10,567 nt of DNA from JAQTTT01 sp964565435 (GTDB taxonomy: Archaea > Nanobdellota > Nanobdellia > Tiddalikarchaeales > Tiddalikarchaeaceae): assembly GCA_964565435.1 (NCBI GenBank), contig CAZMEY010000026.1, positions 1 to 10,567 on the forward strand, in the 5' to 3' direction. Positions 5,130 through 10,567 of this stretch are shown in pieces (position 1 is the stretch's first letter; every line of letters begins with the position of its first letter). A program made the translations under genes and the position numbers. The notes under the pieces are model-generated. The model saw only the letters and a list, made by a program, of their open reading frames with translations. It was not told where the DNA came from and searched no databases.

Positions 5130-5846
5130 ATGAATATAATTCTCTCCAATGATGACCCTGTTAGCAGAAATGTGTCAGGCTTGCTTGGCCTGCGATATAT
5201 CTTATCTAAGAATGTTCTTGATTGCAGCAAAAAAGCTGACCTTAATCTTTTCATTACAAAGCACGAAAGCTCCAGCAAAATGAAATGTTTTTCTTGCCAT
5301 TCAACAGGGAATTTTGGGAAAGCTGATTTTGGGGGAGAGGATTTTACACTTAGCTATTCAAACGCGCTTGTTCAGTCAGCATGCGTTTTAAAGCTTAAAG
5401 AGCTTTTAAAGCCGTTAAAGCTTGATAAATTGGCTGTTATTGAGGCAACTCATCACGGCCCGAGCAATGATTCCTGCAACCTTTTTTTGGAGATTGGCAG
5501 CACTGATAATGAATATAATAATTTGGACTATTGCGCTATTTTAGTCAAAGTTGCAGATTATTTATTTTCTGAATATGAATCAATCATGAAGTCAAAGGCA
5601 AGGGTTGCTATCTGCATTGGCGGAGGGCATTATGCATATAATTTCACTAAAAAGGTTTCAAGGGATTTTTGCATTGGCCACATCTGCCCAGAATATCAAT
5701 TAGGAAATCTATCCAAAGGAATGCTTGGCCAAATGATTGAGAAAACCGTGCCTAAGCCATCAATTGTCTTGGTTGACAAAAATGTTTTTAATGAGGAAAT
5801 TTTGGGTTATTGCAAAGAGTTGGGCATTGATTGCGAGGTAATATGA
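5130..5846 (+). CDS. dtdA: D-aminoacyl-tRNA deacylase, archaeal type (238 aa)
   Basis: This enzyme hydrolyses D-amino acids mischarged onto tRNA, recycling the tRNA and keeping D-residues out of proteins; the archaeal/plant DtdA (DTD2, GEK1-like) family acts in the cytosol and binds zinc. Family motifs appear in order: N-terminal NDDPVSRNV (7-15), TKHESSS with CHSTGNFGKADFGG (43-69), THHGPSND (107-114), EIGSTDNEY (121-129), CIGGGHYAYNFT (162-173), and CIGHICPEY (181-189). The length of 238 aa is slightly short for the family, with no lost motif. ATG 5130 follows a TATA box by about 26 nt and has no ribosome binding site, suggesting leaderless translation. A membrane-protein gene starts 3 nt after its stop, so the two form an operon. 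Confidence 0.95.
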   Translation: MNIILSNDDPVSRNVSGLLGLRYILSKNVLDCSKKADLNLFITKHESSSKMKCFSCHSTGNFGKADFGGEDFTLSYSNALVQSACVLKLKELLKPLKLDKLAVIEATHHGPSNDSCNLFLEIGSTDNEYNNLDYCAILVKVADYLFSEYESIMKSKARVAICIGGGHYAYNFTKKVSRDFCIGHICPEYQLGNLSKGMLGQMIEKTVPKPSIVLVDKNVFNEEILGYCKELGIDCEVI

Positions 5847-5849
5847 ATC

Positions 5850-6275
5850 ATGTGGGAATATATTTTGTATAGTTTTTTGTTTGTTTGCGGGACATTTTTG
5901 GCGGATTATTTGTGCTCTTTTATTTTGGAAAAAGGGAGGGGTTTAAAGCAGGTTATCTTTGAGATATTGATTTTTTTGCTTGTTTCCAATTATTTGCTTT
6001 TCAAAACCTCTTTATCTGGGGGGTTTTTTCAGGCCGCTTTTGTCTATTTTTTTTATTCATTCATTTCAATGGTTTTTTCAAGGGTTCTCGGGTTTCTTAT
6101 TATCTCCAAAGCATTGGCAAAAGTGGGTTTTGGCAGGAATGACTTGAACAAGAGCGCGTTGAAGCTTGCTAAAAAGCTTTCAAATAAGCTTGGCAAGGAT
6201 GAGTTAATTGATTATTTCAAAAGTTCCGGATATTCTTCCGATTTTATTAATCATTTGGAAAAAACGCTTAAATGA
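5850..6275 (+). CDS. integral membrane protein of unknown function (141 aa)
   Basis: Starts at ATG 5850, three nt after the dtdA stop, with GAGGTA (5835-5840) embedded in the last dtdA codons at 9-nt spacing, so translation is probably coupled. About three hydrophobic segments are visible (roughly residues 4-26, 34-52 and 59-87). They are rich in Phe and Leu and are followed by a basic helical C-terminal domain (88-141; SALKLAKKLSNKLGKDELIDYF) that would lie in the cytosol by the positive-inside rule. I do not recognise the family. Linkage to dtdA may simply be operon packing. The tail carries the first GTTCC word (6222) of the dense block described in the findings. Confidence 0.8.
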   Translation: MWEYILYSFLFVCGTFLADYLCSFILEKGRGLKQVIFEILIFLLVSNYLLFKTSLSGGFFQAAFVYFFYSFISMVFSRVLGFLIISKALAKVGFGRNDLNKSALKLAKKLSNKLGKDELIDYFKSSGYSSDFINHLEKTLK

Positions 6276-6320
6276 GGAACAGGTTCCGCGTTCCGGAACA
6301 GTTCCGTTCCGCTTTTTTAT
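6276..6320. terminator. convergent terminator made of GGAAC/GTTCC inverted repeats
   Basis: The 45-bp gap between two convergent genes contains six GGAAC/GTTCC words in alternating orientation, starting with GGAACAGGTTCC and including the perfect palindrome GTTCCGGAAC (6290-6299) and CGGAACAGTTCCG. They are followed by a GCTTTTTTATTT run. The strand can fold in several mutually exclusive hairpins ahead of a T-run, a terminator-like arrangement that also belongs to the GTTCC-rich block. Confidence 0.6.
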
Positions 6321-6959
6321 TTATGCTTTTTCTGCAAGGAACTGCTTGAGCCTTGAAAGCTTATTCATGTCAAGGAACCATCTTCTTGTGTTTCCAACCA
6401 TTACGGAACTTACTATGCCTTGCTCTTGGAGCTTGTACATCTTTTTTCTTAGCCCTCTTTCTGTTATTGCGTAGGGCAAGTTTTCGTAGATTCTTGGGGT
6501 TTCTATGCTGCTTGATGCGTCAAAGCATGCCATTTGGTAGAGTATTTGCAGGATGTAGGCGTCGTTTTTCCCTAATCCGCTTATGTCAATGTTTTTGAAT
6601 GTCAGCCCGGTTTCTGTTTTTTCGCTAATGTTTTCTTGCGTTTTTTCAGTGATTTCCTGCTCGTTTAGTGCTTTGATTGCTTGCTGGCTATTTGTTTTGT
6701 TTAATTGCAGCTTTGCCAAGGGTTCCGCTTTTTCTTCCTGTTCCGGAACAAGTATTGTGTTTTTTCCCTTGATTAGCTCTTTTAGTTCCTTGTTTTCATC
6801 TATTAGGCTCTTTATTTTTTGCTTGTTGTCCTGCTCAAGCTCATGGAGGTAGTTTATCCAGTTCCAGCTGGTTTTTAGGTTCCCTTCCATATTTTTTAGA
6901 TTATCATTTACTTTTTTTTCCAGTTCCTCTATTCCCAATATTTTTTTTATAATGCCCAT
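6321..6959 (-). CDS. coiled-coil winged-helix protein (212 aa), neighbour of the ATPase module
   Basis: Starts at ATG 6959; a TATTTTTAAAAATT box lies about 30 nt upstream. The product begins MGIIKKILGIEELEKKV, a short amphipathic helix running into a coiled coil (about 11-65, with LHELEQDNKQKIKSLIDE). Next come a Gln/Glu/Lys-rich linker (70-120) and a winged-helix domain (about 130-200) ending in VGNTRRWFLDMNKLSRLKQFL. The domain resembles the C-terminal end of the ATPase encoded at 7592-9502: KKIYGLL and DRYWFLNM there match PRIYENL and RRWFLDM here. It lies 42 bp downstream of the 179-aa membrane-anchored gene on the same strand. A regulator or scaffold of that module is inferred. Its exact family is unknown to me. 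Confidence 0.82.
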   Translation of the reverse strand: MGIIKKILGIEELEKKVNDNLKNMEGNLKTSWNWINYLHELEQDNKQKIKSLIDENKELKELIKGKNTILVPEQEEKAEPLAKLQLNKTNSQQAIKALNEQEITEKTQENISEKTETGLTFKNIDISGLGKNDAYILQILYQMACFDASSSIETPRIYENLPYAITERGLRKKMYKLQEQGIVSSVMVGNTRRWFLDMNKLSRLKQFLAEKA

Positions 6960-7001
6960 TTCTGTTTTTATTTAATAATGAGGTTATTTTTAAAAATTGC
7001 T

Positions 7002-7541
7002 TTATTCTGCCATGATGGCATATTTGTATGATTCGCTTAAGGGGTATTGTTCATTGCTTAATAGTATTACTCCCGCTTCAAGTTCCGCTTCATAGCCTAT
7101 TATGCATTGCTCCCAGGTTCCTGTTTTTTTGCATTCCCTTATTTCTTTCTCTATTTGGGTGAATTCGCTGTAAGGGTACGGAACTATTATTGTTCCGCTG
7201 ATTGTCTTTGAATAATCGTTTGTCTCGTATGTTTTTTCGTAATTAATGGATGGCAGTTCCCCTATGATGCTTATTTGGGCGTTTTTTTCTGCCAATATTT
7301 CATTGATTGTTCCGGAACTATTGAGCGTTTGCATAAGCAATAATGCCTCTTTTGTCAGGGTTATTTGCCAGTTTATGTCCAGTTCCTCAATGCTTTTGAT
7401 GTCATTGGCTATTTTGAGCAGGGCTGTTTCGCTTTTTGCCCTTGCTGATTCTATTCTTGATAGTTCAGAGTATAATATGAAAAAAGTCACGATTAATAGG
7501 ATTATTATTATGGGACTCGCGAATTGGGTTTTTTTGCTCAT
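7002..7541 (-). CDS. membrane-anchored protein with N-terminal hydrophobic helix, pilin-like architecture (179 aa)
   Basis: ATG 7541 lies about 25 nt from the shared TATA-like box at 7559-7572, so the mRNA is probably leaderless. Residues 1-8 are short and basic (MSKKTQ). Residues 9-25 are strongly hydrophobic (SPIIIILLIVTFFILYS) and are followed at once by a charged helix (ELSRIESARAKSETALLKIANDIKSIEEL, 26-54). The rest is a predicted exported beta-rich domain with two Cys (135 and 144) that could form a disulfide. A short basic head, hydrophobic helix and polar C-terminal domain are typical of archaeal type IV pilin-like or pseudopilin-type proteins. I see no canonical class III cleavage site with Gly or Ala and a +5 Glu, so it may stay anchored uncleaved. 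It diverges from the ATPase gene, which suggests a shared role. Confidence 0.75.
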   Translation of the reverse strand: MSKKTQFASPIIIILLIVTFFILYSELSRIESARAKSETALLKIANDIKSIEELDINWQITLTKEALLLMQTLNSSGTINEILAEKNAQISIIGELPSINYEKTYETNDYSKTISGTIIVPYPYSEFTQIEKEIRECKKTGTWEQCIIGYEAELEAGVILLSNEQYPLSESYKYAIMAE

Positions 7542-7558
7542 ATGTTTTAATTGAATAG

Positions 7559-7572
7559 TTTTAAAAATAAAA
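7559..7572. promoter_or_regulatory. single shared TATA box for two divergent leaderless genes
   Basis: TTTTAAAAATAAAA is centred near 7566, about 25 nt from minus-strand ATG 7541 and about 26 nt from plus-strand ATG 7592, and reads as a TATA-like box on both strands. Neither gene has a ribosome binding site. One promoter element could therefore drive both genes of the module. Confidence 0.55.
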
Positions 7573-7591
7573 TGTTTTTGTTTATTTGATT

Positions 7592-9502
7592 ATGGATAAG
7601 CATGAAATCAGGGAGTTTAATGGGTTCAATGCAGTGGTTGTTGATTGCAGCTCATGCAAGAGTTCCTGCTCTTTGGATAATAATGAGTGCCTTAAATGCT
7701 TAAGCAAGATTAATGCGGATTATTCTTTGCTTGAATTAAGGAAGGATTTTAGCGTGATTTATTATGATGGTTTTTTGAAGAAGAAGATTAATTCCGGCAT
7801 CTTTGATTTGGTTCCTTCAATTGTTCCCAAGTTCCTTTTGTATTATTTGGTTCCTTTGAAGTTTTCAAGGGTTTTAGAGGATGGGGGTTTTTATAAGATT
7901 GTTGAATCTGGCCCGAATAAGTCCATTGTTTTTAATCCTCCTGAATATAATCTTGAGATAGATGAATTAAGGGAGTTTTCAAGGATTGTTGCCAATGCGC
8001 AGGGCGATGATTCAGGTCCTTTTAGTGAAGATGTTGGCGGAACCATTGGTTCCCTTGCCAGTTCCTATACCAAAGGCCTTGGGATTTTTGATAGCATCCT
8101 TGGGATTCCTGAGATTCAGGATGTGTTTATCAATAGCCCGGGCAACTCGTGCGTTTTTTTCAATCACTCCAAGTACGGCTCATTAAGCAGCAATTTGTTT
8201 GCTAAAAAAGAGCTGCTTAACAGGCTTGCGACTTTTCTTAGGACTGATAGCGGAAGACCTTTTGATGAATCTTTTCCGGTTATTCATGCAAGCATTGGCG
8301 GATTTAACGCAAGGGTTTGTGGGTTATGCTATCCTATGAGTTATGGGGGAATGGGTTTTGCCATAAGGAAGCATCAGGCAGTTCCGTTCTCAATTGCCAA
8401 TCTTGTCAATGATGGTTTTATGGATTTGGATGTTGCCGCTCTTTTGTGGTTCTTGGTTGATTCTGATATAAAGGTTTTGATAACCGGCCCAAGGGGCAGC
8501 GGAAAAACGACCTTGCTTAGTTCATTGTTGTTCCTTGTGAAAAAATCCAATAGGTTCATAATCATTGAGGATACTGCGGAACTTCCTGTTCCACAGCTTA
8601 AATCTTGCGGTTTTAATGTTGAGCATTTGAGGACCAATAGCTTTGATTCATCGGATTCTTTTGAGTTCAGCAATGATGCTGCCATTAGGGCTGCTTTAAG
8701 GCTTGGCGAAAGCCTTCTCATATTGGGGGAGGTTAGGGGCAGCGAGGCAAGGTTCCTTTTTGAGGCTATGAGGATTGGCGCGTCCGGAAATAATGTTATG
8801 GGAACCATTCATGGCAGCAGCGCATATGACACTTTTGACAGAGTAGTGAATGATTTGGGGGTTCCGCCTTCAAGCTTTAAGGCTGCGGATATTGTAATCT
8901 CCTGCTCTTATTTTGATGGCAAAAAAACAAAGGGCAGAAGATTGTCTGCAATAACAGAGGTTAAGAAGAATTGGAGCTCTAACCCTTTGAAGGAGAAGGG
9001 TTTTTTTGACATTGTTTCATTCAATCCCAGGACTGGAAAATATTCAATTGATATGGCAAAATCCGACTTGATAAAAAATATTGCTTATAAAAAAGGGGTT
9101 GGCATTAAAAAATGCGGAGAAGAGATTGCGTTAAGGAAAAAAATCATTGGCCAAGTGCTGAAATCTTTTAATGATTCCAAGGATGATTCAGTGATGTCTT
9201 ATGAGTTAATGGTGAGGATTTCTGAAATCTTCCATGAGGGCAAGAATGTTGAAAAGGTTTCATCCCTTATTAGGGAATGCATTTTGGAAGAAAAAGATGA
9301 TAATTTAATAGTAAATATTCTGAAAGGTTTGGGCGCTGTTGACAAGAGACATGCTGTTAATTCCAAAAAAATCTATGGCTTGCTAGAAAAAGGGCTGTCT
9401 AGGGTTGCTTTCAATAAGACGCTTAACTCTCTTGAATCCAATGGAACTATTAGCGGAACTGTCAGGGAGCATGACAGGTACTGGTTCCTTAATATGGAAT
9501 AG
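7592..9502 (+). CDS. VirB11/TadA/FlaI-type secretion or pilus ATPase with C-terminal winged helix (636 aa)
   Basis: Hexameric ATPases of this family sit under the membrane and drive assembly of archaeal pili, archaella or secretion systems. Numbered from ATG 7592 (preferred to in-frame TTG 7586 because of the TATA spacing), the landmarks are an N-terminal Cys cluster C-x2-C-x3-C-x6-C-x2-C (19-36), an N-terminal domain to about 280, and Walker A GPRGSGKTT (299-307). Then follow an Asp box IIIEDTAELP (324-333), Walker B LLILGEVRGSEA (375-386), and a His box TIHG (405-408). At about 500-636 comes an extra C-terminal part ending in a winged helix (DRYWFLNME). Core VirB11-like proteins usually end soon after the His box, so this tail is notable. 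Its tail resembles the domain in the 212-aa neighbour. Substrate and partner membrane protein are not in the window. Confidence 0.9.
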   Translation: MDKHEIREFNGFNAVVVDCSSCKSSCSLDNNECLKCLSKINADYSLLELRKDFSVIYYDGFLKKKINSGIFDLVPSIVPKFLLYYLVPLKFSRVLEDGGFYKIVESGPNKSIVFNPPEYNLEIDELREFSRIVANAQGDDSGPFSEDVGGTIGSLASSYTKGLGIFDSILGIPEIQDVFINSPGNSCVFFNHSKYGSLSSNLFAKKELLNRLATFLRTDSGRPFDESFPVIHASIGGFNARVCGLCYPMSYGGMGFAIRKHQAVPFSIANLVNDGFMDLDVAALLWFLVDSDIKVLITGPRGSGKTTLLSSLLFLVKKSNRFIIIEDTAELPVPQLKSCGFNVEHLRTNSFDSSDSFEFSNDAAIRAALRLGESLLILGEVRGSEARFLFEAMRIGASGNNVMGTIHGSSAYDTFDRVVNDLGVPPSSFKAADIVISCSYFDGKKTKGRRLSAITEVKKNWSSNPLKEKGFFDIVSFNPRTGKYSIDMAKSDLIKNIAYKKGVGIKKCGEEIALRKKIIGQVLKSFNDSKDDSVMSYELMVRISEIFHEGKNVEKVSSLIRECILEEKDDNLIVNILKGLGAVDKRHAVNSKKIYGLLEKGLSRVAFNKTLNSLESNGTISGTVREHDRYWFLNME

Positions 9503-9520
9503 TTCCGCTCTTTTTCAAGA
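9484..9520 (+). terminator. probable terminator after the ATPase gene
   Basis: A small TTCC-TTAATAT-GGAA stem spans the stop codon (9500-9502) and is followed by CTCTTTTTC at about 9509-9517. GTTCC words at 9484 and 9502 belong to the dense block; no further GTTCC word follows downstream. The next gene has its own TATA-like box. Confidence 0.4.
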
Positions 9521-9533
9521 TATTTTTAAATTA
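9521..9533 (+). promoter_or_regulatory. TATA box of a leaderless small gene
   Basis: TATTTTTAAATTA is centred about 27 nt upstream of ATG 9554, with no ribosome binding site between. This matches the spacing seen at the other leaderless genes in the window. Confidence 0.5.
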
Positions 9534-9553
9534 TCAGCTCATTTTATTTATTA

Positions 9554-9856
9554 ATGGGGCTGTTTGATTTTTTGAAGAAGAAGAAAATCAGCGTTAATAG
9601 CGCTAATTTTGCAAGGCTTGTCAAGTTTTATTTGGCTGACAGCGGCATTCCTGTTGTTTCCCAATTGAAGATCACTAAAGCCATTGCCAAGGATTTTATT
9701 GATAATCCTAAAAAAACCCTTAATGAATTCTTTTTCATGGAGCCTTCCTCTGCCAAGGCTTATCTGGTTTCCAATGGCCTTAGTTCAATTGATGCCGAGA
9801 TTTTTTGGAGCATTATCTCTTCTAATGCTGGCAATTTCATTCAGCCTATGCAGTGA
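9554..9856 (+). CDS. small hypothetical protein beginning MGLFDFLKKKK (100 aa)
   Basis: Starts at ATG 9554, 27 nt after a TATA-like box, and ends at TGA 9854-9856. The first 11 residues (MGLFDFLKKKK) form a short hydrophobic-plus-basic segment typical of peripheral membrane association. The rest is predicted helical, with IPVVSQLKITKAIAKDFI (32-49) and EPSSAKAYLVSNGLSS (63-78). It has no membrane segment and no recognised domain. It follows the ATPase gene on the same strand but has its own promoter, so a functional link is uncertain. Its last nucleotides overlap the end of the minus-strand gene at 9846-10034 inside a hairpin. Confidence 0.72.
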   Translation: MGLFDFLKKKKISVNSANFARLVKFYLADSGIPVVSQLKITKAIAKDFIDNPKKTLNEFFFMEPSSAKAYLVSNGLSSIDAEIFWSIISSNAGNFIQPMQ

Positions 9857-10034
9857 TTTTCATTTCGCTTAATTGCGAGCGAAAAATCACCCCTTCTATT
9901 AGCCTAACCTCCCTTGAGTTTATGGCATTTAGGTAATTATCCAGCCTGTTGTTTCTCAAGCTTAAAGCAAGGTAGCTCTTTAGCTCGTTAAGCCTTTTTA
10001 TTAAAAGCTTTTTTTCGCAATGTGTCATTTTCAT
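9846..10034 (-). CDS. small basic hypothetical protein (62 aa)
   Basis: A minus-strand frame from ATG 10034 to TAG at 9848-9846. TTTAAAAAA at 10062-10053, read on the minus strand, is centred about 24 nt before the ATG, consistent with a leaderless transcript. The product is basic and helical (KKLLIKRLNELKSYLALSLRNNRLDNYLN), like many small nucleic-acid or membrane-associated proteins. It is not recognised. It converges on the 100-aa gene with an 11-nt overlap. A second ATG at codon 3 is an alternative start. Coding is likely from composition but not certain at this length. Confidence 0.5.
   Translation of the reverse strand: MKMTHCEKKLLIKRLNELKSYLALSLRNNRLDNYLNAINSREVRLIEGVIFRSQLSEMKITA
9853..9890. 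terminator. hairpin spanning two convergent gene ends
   Basis: GTGATTT and TTCGCT pair with AGCGAA and AAATCAC across an eight-base loop (TAATTGCG), giving about 13 pairs with a 3-nt bulge. The hairpin contains the TGA of the 100-aa gene and begins five bases beyond the minus-strand TAG (9846-9848). It reads similarly on both strands, so it could act as a bidirectional terminator or an RNA 3' end stabiliser; there is no long T-run. Confidence 0.55.
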
Positions 10035-10113
10035 GAGGATTAAGATATTTTGCTTTTTTAAAGAGAATTTGATAGTGTGTTTCCTTTATTCCGTTAATAT
10101 TTTAATAGGCAAG

Positions 10114-10125
10114 TTTTAAATAAAA
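10114..10125 (+). promoter_or_regulatory. TATA box before the 46-aa frame
   Basis: TTTTAAATAAAA is centred about 28 nt upstream of ATG 10148. No ribosome binding site precedes that ATG, consistent with a leaderless transcript reading the 46-aa frame and the gene behind it. Confidence 0.45.
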
Positions 10126-10147
10126 TGATTGTTTAACTTTTTTGTTA

Positions 10148-10288
10148 ATGATTAGTGCTGATGTTGAATCATTGACTATTCTTAAAGAAAAATACAGCTG
10201 TTTTTACCAAGATTTATTTCTTCAAAATATTAGATTATGCTCTCACAATTTAGAAAATAGATTATTTAAGGGAGATAAAATAAAATGA
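10148..10288 (+). CDS. 46-aa small protein or leader peptide coupled to the next gene
   Basis: ATG 10148 opens 46 codons (MISADVESLTILKEKYSCF, then QDLFLQNIRLCSHNLENRL and a basic end) that stop at TGA 10286-10288. The stop overlaps the next start as ATGA, the classic arrangement for coupled translation. A TATA-like box lies 28 nt upstream of the ATG. The ribosome binding site of the following gene (GGGAGAT, 10270-10276) is inside this frame. It may be a short functional protein or a leader controlling the downstream gene. I do not recognise it. Confidence 0.5.
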   Translation: MISADVESLTILKEKYSCFYQDLFLQNIRLCSHNLENRLFKGDKIK

Positions 10289-10567
10289 ATATAGAAGAAA
10301 TAGTGAGCAATTACTCAATGAATACTGGAACAATGCAGATGCAGAAGCCAAAAATGTATTCATCCAACAACTTGGAAGAATTGACATCCATACCACAATA
10401 TATGGGAGAAGAAGCGCCAAAAAAAGTGGATGCAAAATATGAAAAAGGGATTTTTGAAACAATTGCTGTTTATCCTGATTTTACATTAAAAACATACACT
10501 AATTTTAAAGAAAGCACATTGGGAGTAAAAGTTGATATGGCTGGAGAAACACATAAGGAATGTCCTG
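10285..10567 (+). CDS. 5' part of an unrecognised gene running off the window (94+ codons)
   Basis: ATG 10285 is preceded by GGGAGAT at 10270-10276 with 8-nt spacing, a good ribosome binding site, and overlaps the previous stop as ATGA. The frame is open to the window end. The product starts MNIEEIVSNYSMNTGTMQMQ, then has KPKMYSSNNLEELTSIPQYM and, from about residue 48, a more regular part with KYEKGIFETIAVYPDFTLKT and a GVKVDMAGETHKECP stretch. It has no signal peptide and no recognised motif. Codon use is AT-rich. Only the N-terminal part is visible, so no function is offered. Confidence 0.75.
   Translation, partial: MNIEEIVSNYSMNTGTMQMQKPKMYSSNNLEELTSIPQYMGEEAPKKVDAKYEKGIFETIAVYPDFTLKTYTNFKESTLGVKVDMAGETHKECP

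Noticed and set aside
6353..6852. Two plus-strand frames opposite the 212-aa gene
   Set aside because: They are Cys/Phe/Ser-rich shadows of a well-formed coiled-coil and winged-helix protein.
8374..8808. A 144-codon minus-strand frame
   Set aside because: It lies entirely within the ATPase catalytic domain, whose Walker A, Walker B and His box are intact on the other strand.

Overview
The window looks like part of a low-GC archaeal chromosome, most likely from a small-genome (DPANN, Woesearchaeota/Pacearchaeota-like) lineage. The reasons are an archaeal-type D-aminoacyl-tRNA deacylase (DtdA/DTD2), a UPF0282-type metallo-beta-lactamase protein, a VirB11/FlaI/TadA-type ATPase and a promoter style that is strikingly archaeal. 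Several genes carry a TATA-like box centred about 24-28 nt before the start codon with no ribosome binding site (leaderless), and others have GGAGGTG-type Shine-Dalgarno (SD) sequences. The lineage assignment is inference; no rRNA or tRNA gene was seen.

Layout. (1) 144-876: two small, very AT-rich genes in tandem, function unknown; the second is weakly PIN-like. (2) 877-1632: a 756-bp gene-poor stretch with hairpins and palindromes. (3) 1633-2366, minus strand: a winged-helix protein preceded by, and overlapping, a 39-codon frame built of a 21-bp (heptad) tandem repeat. (4) 2367-2787: another gene-poor stretch with repeats, then an unrecognised 280-codon gene (2788-3630). (5) 3739-5068: a UPF0282 metallohydrolase convergent with a small acidic/basic protein that starts at TTG behind a perfect SD. 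(6) 5130-6275: dtdA and a coupled membrane protein. (7) 6321-9502: a candidate surface-filament/secretion module. A minus-strand pair (a membrane-anchored 179-aa protein and a coiled-coil/winged-helix protein) diverges from a 636-aa ATPase. The ATPase carries its own C-terminal winged helix, which resembles that of its neighbour. (8) 9554-10034: two small convergent genes whose ends overlap in a hairpin. (9) 10148-10567: a 46-aa frame coupled by ATGA to a gene that runs off the end.

The most unusual signals are at word level. GTTCC/GGAAC occurs about 44 times in 6222-9506, in both gene orientations and in several frames, and I found only one copy elsewhere. A second word, AAGTGAG, is concentrated in 2478-3605, and CAACA-type 21-bp repeats cluster at 2270-2354 with echoes at 2726 and 3636. 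Neither concentration is explained by protein coding alone.
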